DNA of 64,000 nt, taken from Streptomyces coeruleorubidus (GTDB lineage: Bacteria; Actinomycetota; Actinomycetes; Streptomycetales; Streptomycetaceae). The translations under genes were made by a program, and so were the position numbers. Positions 27,259-39,700 of the stretch are shown here, in pieces. The notes under the pieces were generated by a model. That model was not told where the DNA came from. It was given only the letters and a program-made list of their open reading frames with translations, and did not search any database. The stretch covers positions 6,728,501-6,792,500 of the forward strand of contig NZ_CP023694.1 in NCBI RefSeq assembly GCF_008705135.1, written 5' to 3'. The first letter of the stretch is position 1. Every line of letters begins with the position of its first letter.

Positions 27259-28152
27259 CCAGCCCGCGAACTCCAGCAGCAGTTCCGCGTCCCGGGGCCG
27301 CCCCACCCGCCCGGCCCGCACACCCGACTCCACGGCCCGGAACAGCGTCCAGCCCCGCAGCCGCTCCTGGTCCACGTCCAGGGACTCGGCCAGCCGCTTC
27401 ACCCGCCGACGGGTCGTCGCCGCACCCGACGCCTGCGCGATCAGGTCCTCCACCCGGTCGCGGACCAGCCGGGCCAGATCGAACGCGCACTCGCCGACCA
27501 CCGGGTCGGGCCCCACGGCCAGCCACGGCATCCGCTCCCCGGAGAGCACCTTGCTCTGCCGGAACGTGCCGTGCAGCAGCCGGTGTTCGGGCGGCGCGGC
27601 CAGCAACTCCTCGCGCGCCGCGAGCGCCAGGCCGACCAACGGGGCCACCTCGGGATCGGCCTGCGCCCGGGCCCGCATCGCCTCGGCCTGCCGTCCCGTC
27701 CGCTCGGCCACCGTCTCGAAGGGGAAGTCGGCAGGCGGCTCCACCCACAGCCGCCGCAGCGTCCCCGCCGCCTCCAGCAGCGCCTTCGCCTCCGGCAGCG
27801 ACCGCACCGACACGTCCGGATGCAGCCGCTCCAGCAACAGCACGCCCTCAGCAGTGAAGGGTTCCAGCAGCTGTACGGCACCCCGTCCGCCCCAGTGCGC
27901 GAGCGCGGCCCGCTCCGCCTCCGGGCGGGCCCGGCCCGGCGCCAGCTTCAGCACCGCGGGCGTCCCGTCGGCCGTCCGCACCAGCACGACCAGGCTGCTG
28001 CGCCCACCGGGCACCTGCACCCGCTCCACGGTCAACTCGCGTAGCGCGACGGCCTGCTGCGCCGCCTCGGGCAGCTTCTCCAGCCAGTCGTCACCGTCCG
28101 GTGCCGTCTCACCGAGCGCCCTGACCAGACGCTTCGGCGGTTCGAAAACCAT
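27253..28152 (-). CDS. APH-fold protein, probable pseudokinase
   Basis: 299 aa with aminoglycoside-phosphotransferase (family 6-like) architecture: an N-lobe with the ATP-side strand SSLVVLVRTADGTPAVLKL, then the catalytic region. The Brenner motif HGDxxxxN reads HGTFRQSK (Thr196 and Lys201 in place of Asp and Asn), and the metal-binding Asp of the following strand is Gly214 (WLAVGPD). All three key acidic or amide residues are lost, so phosphotransfer is unlikely. It should not be read as a resistance gene. Last gene of a three-gene operon with a DUF4439 protein and a lipoprotein. Confidence 0.85.
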   Translation of the reverse strand: MVFEPPKRLVRALGETAPDGDDWLEKLPEAAQQAVALRELTVERVQVPGGRSSLVVLVRTADGTPAVLKLAPGRARPEAERAALAHWGGRGAVQLLEPFTAEGVLLLERLHPDVSVRSLPEAKALLEAAGTLRRLWVEPPADFPFETVAERTGRQAEAMRARAQADPEVAPLVGLALAAREELLAAPPEHRLLHGTFRQSKVLSGERMPWLAVGPDPVVGECAFDLARLVRDRVEDLIAQASGAATTRRRVKRLAESLDVDQERLRGWTLFRAVESGVRAGRVGRPRDAELLLEFAGWL

Positions 28153-28200
28153 GCGCGAGTCGTTCCCTTCGTGCTGTCCGCGGAGCGTGCCCTGCGCGGG

Positions 28201-28665
28201 TCACGCCGTCGGCGCCGCCAAGGGCGGGGCCGTGCCGGCCCGCTCGGCGAGCCCAGGGAAGGCTACGCTCTCGCCGCGCCAGCGCACCGCCCGCACCGCC
28301 GCCTCCCGCAGCGCCTCGGCGGCCAGGGCCCGCCGCCCGCCGCCCGCCGCGCGCACCAGGTCCGAGTACACCCCGGCCACCCGGTCCTCCAGCTCGGCGG
28401 CGAGCCGCACGGCCGCCGGCGCGTCCGGCACCGGGAACGGCAGGGCGTACCCGGCGGCCGCGGCCACGGGCCTGCCGCCCAGGTCCTTCACCTCGCGCAC
28501 CAGCGCGTCGCGGCGCGCCCGGTGCGCGTCGTACGCCGTCCGCGCGTCGGCGCGCTGCCCCTCGCCGATCCGCCCGCCGACGACGCCGTACCCGTAGACC
28601 GCCGCGTGCTCGGCCGCCAGCGCTGCCTGGAGGGCCCGCAGCTCTCTGTCCTTCGCCTCGCTCAC
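28201..28665 (-). CDS. DUF4439 ferritin-like protein
   Basis: 154-aa, Ala/Arg-rich helical protein. LQAALAAEHAAVYGYGVVGG near the start and the AELEDRVAGVYSDLV helix match the DUF4439 group of the ferritin-like superfamily. Full metal-ligand sets are not obvious. GTG start overlaps the stop of the lipoprotein gene by 4 nt, so the two are co-translated. Function unknown. Confidence 0.82.
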   Translation of the reverse strand: MSEAKDRELRALQAALAAEHAAVYGYGVVGGRIGEGQRADARTAYDAHRARRDALVREVKDLGGRPVAAAAGYALPFPVPDAPAAVRLAAELEDRVAGVYSDLVRAAGGGRRALAAEALREAAVRAVRWRGESVAFPGLAERAGTAPPLAAPTA

Positions 28666-29195
28666 GCGCCACCCTCCATCAGCAGATACACGTGCGCCGC
28701 CCCGGCCGCCGCCACCGAGGCCAGCAGTCGCGCCAGCTCGCCCGGCATGTCGAGCAGCGCCTGCGCCCGCCGGTCGGCGAGCTCCCGCTCCGCGACGGCG
28801 AGCGAGACGAGTGCGTCCTTTTCGTCGGCCGGCACGGCGGCGGCCGAGGGGGCGGCGGAAGAGGAAGAAGGGGAGGGGGAAGGGGACGCCTTCCGGCCAG
28901 GACCCCCTCCGAACGCCTGCGCGTGCCGTACGGCCTCCGCCCGCAGCGGCCGCAGCCGCTCCGCGAGCCCCGGGTGGGCGGCGATCACGGCGTCGTACCG
29001 CTCCACCATTCCCTCGCTGTCCCGCGCCGCACGCGCGCGTGCCCGGCGGTCGGCCGCCGACGGGCCGTCCTCCGGGTCGCCCGGGCCGTCACCGCCGGCG
29101 GTGCAGCCGGCCAGGGCGAGGGCCGCCGGACCGACGGCGAGCAGACTCCTTCTGCGCGGTCCCGAGCGGGCGCGCGGCGATGAGGGGAACGGCAC
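28662..29195 (-). CDS. Small lipoprotein of unknown function
   Basis: 177 aa. The N-terminus has an Arg-rich start (RRRSLLAVG), a short hydrophobic core and a lipobox ALAGC, followed by a Gly/Asp-rich linker. The mature part is predicted helical with a Pro/Ser spacer (SPSPSPSSSS) in the middle. GTG start with GAGG at suitable distance. It leads the operon with the DUF4439 protein and the APH-fold protein; the pairing hints at a shared envelope role, but nothing more can be said. Confidence 0.82.
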   Translation of the reverse strand: MPFPSSPRARSGPRRRSLLAVGPAALALAGCTAGGDGPGDPEDGPSAADRRARARAARDSEGMVERYDAVIAAHPGLAERLRPLRAEAVRHAQAFGGGPGRKASPSPSPSSSSAAPSAAAVPADEKDALVSLAVAERELADRRAQALLDMPGELARLLASVAAAGAAHVYLLMEGGA

Positions 29196-29401
29196 GTCAG
29201 ACGTCCTCGGGGGGCTCGAACGAGAAAGAAGCGGCTCTCAGGGCTGAACGCCCGTGATCACGGTACCCGGGCCCCCGCCCGGGACCACTCAGCGGCACCG
29301 TTCGTCACCGGGTGGACGGCAACACACCCCGCGACCGGATACCCTTTGATCAGACACGCGACCCATCCCACAACAGCACACGCGGCCGAGGAGTCACCCG
29401 G

Positions 29402-29902
29402 ATGAGCACCACCCAGAGCGAGAGGCTGCGAGAACTGCTGGAACCGCTCGTCACATCCCAGGGCCTGGATCTCGAAGAGATCGAAGTGGACTCCGTCGGT
29501 CGCAAGCGTGTGCTGCGCGTCGTCGTCGACTCGGACACGGGCGCGGACCTGGACCAGATCGCCGATGTGAGCCGCGCGCTCTCGGCGAAGCTCGACGAGA
29601 CGGACGCGATGGGCGCGGGGGAGTACACCCTCGAAGTCGGCACCCCGGGCGCGGAGCGCCCCCTCACGGAACACCGGCACTACGTCCGCGCCACGGACCG
29701 GCTGGCGAAGTTCCAGCTGGCCGAGGGCGGCGAGCTGGTCGCCAGGATCCTGAAGGTCGACGACGAGGGCATCGACACCGAGGTGCCCGGGGTCAAGGGC
29801 CGCAAGGCCACCACGCGCAGACTCGCCTTCGACGACATCGTCCGGGCGCGCGTCCAGGTCGAGTTCAGCCGCAAGGACAACAAGAAGGAAGAGGAGGCGT
29901 AG
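29402..29902 (+). CDS. rimP: Ribosome maturation factor RimP
   Basis: 166-aa factor for 30S subunit assembly. N-terminal alpha/beta domain (EEIEVDSVGRKRVLRVVVDSD) with PGAERPLTEHRHY, then a C-terminal Sm-like barrel. ATG behind a GAGGAG. First gene of the rimP-nusA-ylxR-infB cluster; nusA starts 3 nt after its stop codon. Confidence 0.95.
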   Translation: MSTTQSERLRELLEPLVTSQGLDLEEIEVDSVGRKRVLRVVVDSDTGADLDQIADVSRALSAKLDETDAMGAGEYTLEVGTPGAERPLTEHRHYVRATDRLAKFQLAEGGELVARILKVDDEGIDTEVPGVKGRKATTRRLAFDDIVRARVQVEFSRKDNKKEEEA

Positions 29903-29904
29903 CC

Positions 29905-30906
29905 GTGGACATCGACATGAGTGCCCTGCGGGGCTTGGTTCGGGAGAAGGAGATCTCCTTCGACCTGCTGGTCGAGGCGATCGAATCGGCCCTCCTCATC
30001 GCCTACCACCGCACCGAGGGAAGCCGCCGCCACGCGCGCGTGGAGCTCAACAAGCAGACCGGCCATGTGACCGTGTGGGCGAAGGAGGACCCCGACGACC
30101 TCGAGGAGGGCCAGGAGCCCCGCGAGTTCGACGACACCCCGTCCGGCTTCGGCCGTATCGCCGCCACCACGGCCAAGCAGGTCATCCTGCAGCGCCTGCG
30201 CGACGCCGAGGACGACGCGACGCTCGGCGAGTACGCCGGCCGCGAGGGCGACATCGTCACCGGCGTGGTCCAGCAGGGCCGCGACCCGAAGAACGTGCTC
30301 GTCGACATCGGCAAGCTCGAGGCCATCCTGCCGGTCCAGGAGCAGGTGCCCGGCGAGACCTACCCGCACGGCATGCGGCTGCGCAGTTACGTCGTCCGGG
30401 TGGCGAAGGGCGTCCGCGGACCGTCCGTGACGCTGTCCCGGACGCACCCCAATCTGGTGAAGAAGCTCTTCGCCCTGGAGGTGCCGGAGATCGCCGACGG
30501 GTCCGTGGAGATCTCCGCGATCGCCCGTGAGGCCGGTCACCGCACGAAGATCGCCGTACGGTCCACGCGGTCCGGCCTGAACGCCAAGGGCGCCTGCATC
30601 GGCCCCATGGGCGGCCGCGTGCGCAACGTGATGGGCGAGCTGAACGGCGAGAAGATCGACATCGTCGACTGGTCGGACGACCCGGCCGAGATGGTGGCGA
30701 ACGCGCTGTCGCCGGCCCGCGTCTCCAAGGTGGAGATCGTGGACATGGCGACCAGGTCGGCCAGGGTGACCGTGCCCGACTACCAGCTGTCCTTGGCCAT
30801 CGGCAAGGAAGGGCAGAACGCCCGCCTCGCGGCCAGGCTGACCGGCTGGCGGATCGACATCCGGCCGGACACCGAACCGGCCGGGGACGACCGGGCCGGG
30901 GAATAG
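29905..30906 (+). CDS. nusA: Transcription termination/antitermination factor NusA
   Basis: 333 aa, the short actinobacterial form: N-terminal RNA-polymerase-binding domain, S1 domain (EGDIVTGVVQQGRDPKNVLVDIG) and two KH domains (GACIGPMGGRVRNVMGELNGE, and SLAIGKEGQNARLAARLTGW at the C-terminus). GTG start in the GAGGAGG context of the rimP end. Binds RNA polymerase and nascent RNA and modulates pausing and termination. Confidence 0.97.
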   Translation: MDIDMSALRGLVREKEISFDLLVEAIESALLIAYHRTEGSRRHARVELNKQTGHVTVWAKEDPDDLEEGQEPREFDDTPSGFGRIAATTAKQVILQRLRDAEDDATLGEYAGREGDIVTGVVQQGRDPKNVLVDIGKLEAILPVQEQVPGETYPHGMRLRSYVVRVAKGVRGPSVTLSRTHPNLVKKLFALEVPEIADGSVEISAIAREAGHRTKIAVRSTRSGLNAKGACIGPMGGRVRNVMGELNGEKIDIVDWSDDPAEMVANALSPARVSKVEIVDMATRSARVTVPDYQLSLAIGKEGQNARLAARLTGWRIDIRPDTEPAGDDRAGE

Positions 30907-31008
30907 ATCCAAGCCGCGGGTCGTTCAGATCACGACAGGTTCGGGCGCGGCAACTGTTCGAATCCTGCCCCAAAGGGGTGAGGCGCCTACGGGGAGGTAG
31001 ACTTAACG

Positions 31009-31305
31009 GTGTCTGGCCGGACGCGCACCCGCGCATGCCCTGAACGCACCTGTGTGGGGTGTCGGGAGCGAGCGGCCAAGGCCGATCTTTTGCGGGTCGT
31101 GTTGATCGAGGGTGCATGTGCCCCTGATCCACGCGGTACGCTGCCCGGCCGGGGTGCGTATGTGCATCCCACACCGGTCTGTCTTGACCAGGCGGTTCGC
31201 CGCCGGGCGTTCACGAGGGCACTGCGCGCCCCGGGAGCGCTCGACACAAAGGCGTTGCGTCGATACGTCGAGCAGGCAACAGTTGCCGATCAGGCAACAC
31301 GGTAA
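31009..31305 (+). CDS. ylxR: YlxR-family RNA-binding protein
   Basis: 98-aa DUF448/YlxR protein. Signature RTCVGCRERAAKADLLRVV, then GRGAYVHPTPVCLDQAVRRRAF. GTG start after GGGGAGG. Its position between nusA and infB is the standard one. Proposed in other bacteria to bind RNA or affect transcription; role here not established. Confidence 0.93.
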   Translation: MSGRTRTRACPERTCVGCRERAAKADLLRVVLIEGACAPDPRGTLPGRGAYVHPTPVCLDQAVRRRAFTRALRAPGALDTKALRRYVEQATVADQATR

Positions 31306-31312
31306 GAACGCG

Positions 31313-31334
31313 CCGCACGGAACCCCCCGTGCGG
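31313..31334 (+). terminator. Hairpin after ylxR, possible partial terminator
   Basis: 8-bp stem (31313-31320 and 31327-31334) with a 6-nt loop, followed by TCTT. It could reduce read-through into infB. Confidence 0.45.
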
Positions 31335-31421
31335 TCTTAGGTACCTCGCGAGTCGAAAGCAGGTCGAGATTGCGATGAGCACTCGATGAGTACGCGATGA
31401 GTACGCCCATGAACTAGCGAC

Positions 31422-31441
31422 GGTCCGGCTTCACCCGGACC
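31422..31441 (+). promoter_or_regulatory. Leader hairpin before infB
   Basis: GGTCCGG (31422-31428) pairs with CCGGACC (31435-31441) just before the infB ribosome-binding site AAAGGAG. Direct repeats of CGATGAGTACG lie 10-40 nt upstream of it. It might affect infB translation; that is inference. Confidence 0.4.
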
Positions 31442-31454
31442 TCAAAGGAGCGAA

Positions 31455-34574
<3,120 letters not shown>

Positions 34575-34589
34575 CCCACGGTTCCCAGA

Positions 34590-34620
34590 CCGGCCGACGG
34601 GGCCTCGCCCCGTCGGCCGG
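34590..34620 (+). terminator. Terminator after infB
   Basis: Perfect 13-bp stem (34590-34602 and 34608-34620), 5-nt loop, 15 nt after the stop. It may end the rimP-infB transcript before DUF503. Confidence 0.7.
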
Positions 34621-34641
34621 CTGGCCGTTAAAAGGGGTGCA

Positions 34642-34679
34642 GGGGACGCAGTCCCCGCCGGGGTCCGGGGCGGAGCCCC
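34642..34679 (+). repeat. Two small GC hairpins, Streptomyces-type intergenic repeat
   Basis: GGGGAC-GCA-GTCCCC (34642-34656) and GGGGC-GGA-GCCCC (34667-34679), joined by CGCCGGGGTCC. From memory, this combination recurs between genes in Streptomyces genomes. Confidence 0.45.
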
Positions 34680-34832
34680 AGAGGGCCTGGCCTCCTGGCC
34701 AACCGTGTCGGGCGGGTGGGCGGGCAAAGGAAAACCCCGTCGAGCCACCGGCAGGTACGCGGTACCGTTCTTGATGTCCCTGCCCCAACCGCAGGGCCAT
34801 CGATCCCGTACCGGCGGGTCATCCGGATACAC

Positions 34833-35126
34833 ATGTACGTGGGGACGCTGTCCTTCGACCTGCTCCTCGGCGACGTACGGTCGCTGAAGGAGAAGCGCTC
34901 CGTCGTCCGCCCCATCGTCGCCGAGCTCCAGCGCAAGTACGCGGTGAGCGCGGCCGAGGTGGATCACATGGATCTCCACCGCAGGGCCCTCATCGGCCTC
35001 GCGCTGGTGTCCGGCGACGCGGCGCACGTGAGCGACATACTCGACCGGTGCGAACGGCTGGTCGCCGCCCGCCCCGAGGTGGAGCTGCTGTCCGTCAGGC
35101 GGCGCTTCCACGGCGAAGACGACTGA
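34833..35126 (+). CDS. DUF503 family protein
   Basis: 97-aa YlxP-like protein: MYVGTLSFDLLLGDVRSLKEKRSVVRP is the family opening. ATG start; the ribosome-binding site is weak. It sits between infB and rbfA as in many Gram-positives. Function unknown, presumed linked to translation or ribosome assembly. Confidence 0.92.
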   Translation: MYVGTLSFDLLLGDVRSLKEKRSVVRPIVAELQRKYAVSAAEVDHMDLHRRALIGLALVSGDAAHVSDILDRCERLVAARPEVELLSVRRRFHGEDD

Positions 35127-35170
35127 CGAACCGAGAACGACCCAGACAGGAAAGAACGGGAGACGGACCA

Positions 35171-35623
35171 GTGGCCGACAACGCGCGGGCCAAGAGGCTG
35201 GCGGACCTCATCCGGGAAGTGGTGGCCCAGAAGCTGCAACGCGGGATCAAGGACCCGCGGCTCGGCTCGCACGTCACCATCACGGACACGCGGGTCACGG
35301 GTGACCTGCGGGAGGCGACCGTCTTCTACACGGTGTACGGGGACGACGAGGAGCGGAACGCGGCCGCGGCCGGCCTGGAGAGCGCCAAGGGCATCCTGCG
35401 CTCCGAGGTCGGCCGGGCCGCCGGCGTGAAGTTCACGCCGACCCTGACCTTCGTCATGGACGCCCTCCCGGACACCGCGCGCGCCATCGAGGACCTCCTC
35501 GACAAGGCGCGCCAGTCCGACGAGAAGGTGCGGGAGGCGTCCGCGGGCGCGAAGTACGCCGGCGACGCCGACCCGTACCGCAAGCCGGACGAGGACGACG
35601 AGACGGACGACACCGCCGAATGA
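35171..35623 (+). CDS. rbfA: 30S ribosome-binding factor RbfA
   Basis: 150-aa cold-adaptation and 16S rRNA maturation factor. Single KH-like domain: ARAKRLADLIREVVAQKLQ, then DPRLGSHVTITDTRVTGDL. An acidic C-terminal tail (DEDDETDDTAE) is added. GTG start; the stop overlaps the truB ATG by 4 nt. Confidence 0.95.
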   Translation: MADNARAKRLADLIREVVAQKLQRGIKDPRLGSHVTITDTRVTGDLREATVFYTVYGDDEERNAAAAGLESAKGILRSEVGRAAGVKFTPTLTFVMDALPDTARAIEDLLDKARQSDEKVREASAGAKYAGDADPYRKPDEDDETDDTAE

Positions 35624-36525
35624 CCCAGAAGCACACCACGCCCGACGGCCTCGTCATCGTCGACAAGCCGTCGGGCTTCACTTCGCACGACGTCGTCGCC
35701 AAGATGCGCGGCATCGCCAGGACACGACGCGTCGGCCACGCCGGCACCCTCGACCCGATGGCGACGGGCGTCCTCGTCCTCGGCATCGAGAAGGCCACCA
35801 AACTCCTCGGCCACCTCGCACTGACCGAGAAGGAGTACCTGGGCACGATCCGGCTCGGGCAGAACACCCTCACGGACGACGCCGAGGGGGAGATCACCTC
35901 CTCCACGGACGCCTCCGGGGTCACCCGCGACGCCATCGACGCCGGTGTCGCCAAGCTGACCGGCGACATCATGCAGGTGCCGTCCAAGGTCAGCGCCATC
36001 AAGATCAACGGTGTGCGGTCCTACAAGCGGGCCAGGGACGGCGAGGAGTTCGACATCCCGGCCCGGCCCGTCACGGTCTCCTCCTTCGGCGTGTACGACG
36101 TCCGGGAGGCCGTCGCCGAGGACGGCACGGCCGTACTCGACCTGGTCGTCTCGGTCGTCTGCTCCTCCGGCACGTACATCCGGGCCCTCGCCCGCGACCT
36201 GGGCGCCGACCTCGGCGTGGGCGGGCATCTCACCGCCCTGCGCCGCACCCGCGTCGGCCCCTACAAGCTGGACGCGGCCCGCACCCTCGACCAACTCCAG
36301 CAGGAGCTGACCGTGATGCCGGTCGCCGAGGCCGCAGCGGCCGCGTTCCGCCGCTGGGACGTCGACGCCCGGCGCGCCCGGCTGCTCACCAACGGCGTAC
36401 GGCTGGACATGCCCGACGAGTACGCGGGCGCCGGCACCGTCGCCGTCTTCGACCCGGAGGGCCGCTTCCTCGCCCTCGTCGAGGAGCAGCGGGGCAAGGC
36501 CAAGAGCCTGGCCGTCTTCGGCTGA
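35620..36525 (+). CDS. truB: tRNA pseudouridine-55 synthase
   Basis: 301-aa enzyme making pseudouridine 55 in the tRNA T-loop. Catalytic Asp in GHAGTLDPMATGVL; also KPSGFTSHDVV and the GTYIRALARDLG motif. A PUA-like C-terminus follows. Translationally coupled to rbfA. Confidence 0.96.
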   Translation: MTQKHTTPDGLVIVDKPSGFTSHDVVAKMRGIARTRRVGHAGTLDPMATGVLVLGIEKATKLLGHLALTEKEYLGTIRLGQNTLTDDAEGEITSSTDASGVTRDAIDAGVAKLTGDIMQVPSKVSAIKINGVRSYKRARDGEEFDIPARPVTVSSFGVYDVREAVAEDGTAVLDLVVSVVCSSGTYIRALARDLGADLGVGGHLTALRRTRVGPYKLDAARTLDQLQQELTVMPVAEAAAAAFRRWDVDARRARLLTNGVRLDMPDEYAGAGTVAVFDPEGRFLALVEEQRGKAKSLAVFG

Positions 36526-36533
36526 CAGCCCGC

Positions 36534-36580
36534 CCGTGGAGCGGCGACCACGGGGTACCTCCACTGCCGCCGCTCCACGG
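36534..36580 (+). terminator. Terminator after truB
   Basis: 13-bp perfect stem (36534-36546 and 36568-36580) around a 21-nt loop, followed by a C-rich tract. Confidence 0.55.
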
Positions 36581-36768
36581 TCCCCCCCTCGGTTCCCCCA
36601 CCCCTAGGGTGTATCCAGCCGCCTCGGTTCGTTCACCCGTCCGTGCAGGCGCTCGGAGTGAACCGGGGGAGCGGAAGGGGGCGCTTTCGACGAGCGATCT
36701 GTTCCGCTGATCATCTCGCCCCTACCGTCGCACGCAAGGGCACGGGTGTACGGCGGGGAGGCTCGACG

Positions 36769-39700
36769 ATGACGTCGCGGAACCGGTCCGGGGAGACACA
36801 GGACAGCGCACCAGCATCCCAGGACCGCCCCGGAACAGCACAGCGCACGACCGAGGGAACCGACGGCGGGACAGCCGGCCCGGCCCTCGTCCGGATCCAC
36901 GACCCCGCCGGCCGCCCCCGGGGCACCGGCTTCCTGGCCGACCACCACGGCACGCTCGTCACCAGCCACGAGGCGGTCGACGGCCTGCCCCGGCTGGTCC
37001 TGCACGGGGCCGGGGACCGCCGCCGGGTGGTGTCCGCCGACGCGGTGACCCCGCTGCCCGCGCTCGACCTGGCCCTCGTACGGACCGAGGGCCTCGGCGT
37101 GCCGCCGCTGCCCGTCACCGTGCGGGGCGGGGCCGGGACGGGCGCCTATGTGCGGATCGCCGCCGGCGGCTGGCGCGAGGCCAGGGTGCTGGGCTCGACC
37201 GCCGTGACGTACACGGCCACGGACCGCCTCCACCGCCTCGACGACGCGCTGGAGCTGGCGGTCGGCACGGCAGGGCGGGACGCGCTGCGGCTGGGTGGCG
37301 GGGCGGCCGGAGGCCCGGTGCTCGACGCCGCGACCGGCGCCGTCGTCGGGGTCCTCGGCACCGCGCTCCGCTCCGGCCACAGCGACGTCGGGTTCGCCGT
37401 ACCGCTGCGTTCCCGGGCTTCCATCGCGGCGGGCCCGCTCGCCGAGCTGCTCGCCGAGAACGCGGCGACGGTCCCCGCGTACGGCGCCGATCTCAACCTG
37501 GCCGGGGTACTGGAGCTGACCGGCACCGCGGTGGGGCTGGACGGCCCGCCCGGCGGCACTGGTCTCCCGGAACCGGTCGAACGGGCGGCCGTGGCGGCCG
37601 AGTTCAGCGCGTTCCAGGCAGGCCCGGCGGCCGTGCTCGGCCTCGTCGGGGCGCCCGGCAGCGGTCGTACGACGGAACTCGCGGCGCTCGCCGCACGCCG
37701 CGCCCGCAGCGGGCATCCCACGCTGTGGCTGCCCGGCTGCGAAGTGCGGGACGACGACGCCTCGGTGGCCGACGCCGCACGCCGGGCGCTGATGCGGGCC
37801 GCCCCTGCCGTGGCCGCGTCCCGGTCCCGTTTCCTGCCGGCCGACCTGGGTGACACCACGCCCGAGCGCCTCGCCCGCCTCGCCGGTGCCCTCGGACGGC
37901 CCCTGCTGCTGCTCCTCGACGGCCCGGAGGAGATGCCCCCGGCGCGGGCTCGCCGCCTGGCCGACTGGACGGAGGGGACGGTGCGGTGGCTGCGGGAGAC
38001 GGGTGTGCGGCTGGTCGTGGCGTGCCGGCCGGAGTACTGGGAGAGGGCGGGGTTCCCGGCGGAGGTCCTGTACCGGCCGGCCGGTGCCGCGGAGCGGCCC
38101 GCGGCCGTGCGCCTCGGCGATCTCACCGAGGAGGAGGCCCGGGAGGCCCGGCTGCGCCACGGCGTCCCGGAGAGCGCCCTCGTCGACGCCGACGCCCGGC
38201 ACCCCCTCACCCTGCGGCTGCTCGCCGAGATCCGTGACGCCCTAGGGGGTGTCGTCGACGGCCCGGAAAGCGCCGGCGCACCCGCCGGTCCCGGCGGTCC
38301 CGGCGGCCCCGGCGGCCCCGGCGCCACCGTCGACCGCGACGACGTCTTCGCGGCCTACCTCGACCTGATGTCCCTGCGCGTCGCCGTGCGGCTGGCCGCC
38401 GGGAACGGCCTGTGCGGTACGGCCGTACGCCGGCTGGCCGCCAAGGTCGCCGGGCAGGTGCACGAAGCCGCCCGGCGCAGCCTGGGGCCCGGGCCGGGGG
38501 ATCTGGACCGGGAGGCGTTCGAGGCGGTGTTCCCGTGGGGGCCCGCCCCTGCGCGGCTCGGCGGCGGCACCGGCTGGGCGTCGGCCGTCCTCGCCGAGGG
38601 CCTGCTCGTGCCCGCCGGAGCCGGCTACCGCTTCGCCCACGAGGAGTTCGCCGACTGGCTCCAGGGCCTGCACCTCGACCTCGACGAGGCCCTGGACGCC
38701 CTCGTCCACCGCCGGCCGGACGCCCACTCCGACCCCGTCCCGCACCACCGCATCGGGCCCGTCGTCCAGGCCCTGCTGTTCCTCGCCCGCCACCACGGCA
38801 CCGGCAGACTGGCCTCCCGCCTGGCGGACCTGGTGCACGCCCTGGACGCCGATCCACGCTCCTGGTGGGCCGCCCGGCTGCTCGCCGGGACCCTGTCGGC
38901 GGTACCCGAGGCGACGCCGTACACGGAGGTGCTGCGGCTGCTCGCCGACCGGATCGTGGCCTGGCGGCGGCAGGAGAGGCCCGTACCGGAGGAGGTCGGG
39001 CCCGCCTTCTGGGCCGCCGTACGGCTGCCGGAGGACGAGCGCTTCGCGCTGCTGAGGCGGCTGGTGCACGCCGACGGCCCGCCGTGCGAGGCCGGTCCCC
39101 GGTTCCTGGACACCGTCGCCCGCCTGCTGGCCGCCGATCCCACCGCCGTACAGCCGCTGCTGGCCCGCTGGTTCGACGACGACCAGCCGCTGCCCGCCAC
39201 CCCGCACGCGACCGTGGCCACGGCCGCGCAGGCACTGCTGCACACCCACCGGCACGGCGCGCCGGACGACCTGGCGGACGTGCTCGTCGGCCGCGCGCAC
39301 CGCCGGGCCGACGAGCTGCTCGCCGTGCTGGCCGAGGAGGAACCGTCGGCGGTGTGCCGGGCCGTGGACCGGTGGGCGCGCGACGAGCGGCCGGCGCGAC
39401 GGAGCGCCGCGATGGCGCACGGCCTGCGCGTCGCGCCGCACGTGCGCACCGGAGGCGACCGCGCCCTCCTGCGCTACGCGGCCCTCACCCTGCTCGCCCG
39501 CCCCGCCGACCGGGCCCTGCACGGCGGCGCGCTGGCCCTCCTCGTCCAGGATTCGCACACCCGGGCCCGGTATCTCCCGCGGGCGCTGGAGCACTTCGCG
39601 GCGGGCGACCCGCACCTCCCGCCGGACGCCCCCGCCGCCGCTCTCCCGGCCCACCCCGAGCCGGTCCTCGCCGCCTTCGCGGTGCGGCTGGAGCGGCCGG

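Noticed and set aside
27253..28152. Aminoglycoside resistance gene
   Set aside because: Catalytic Asp, Asn and metal Asp are all replaced, and the operon context is not that of resistance.
29196..29401. Riboswitch upstream of rimP
   Set aside because: No recognisable aptamer core; only a normal leader and ribosome-binding site are seen.
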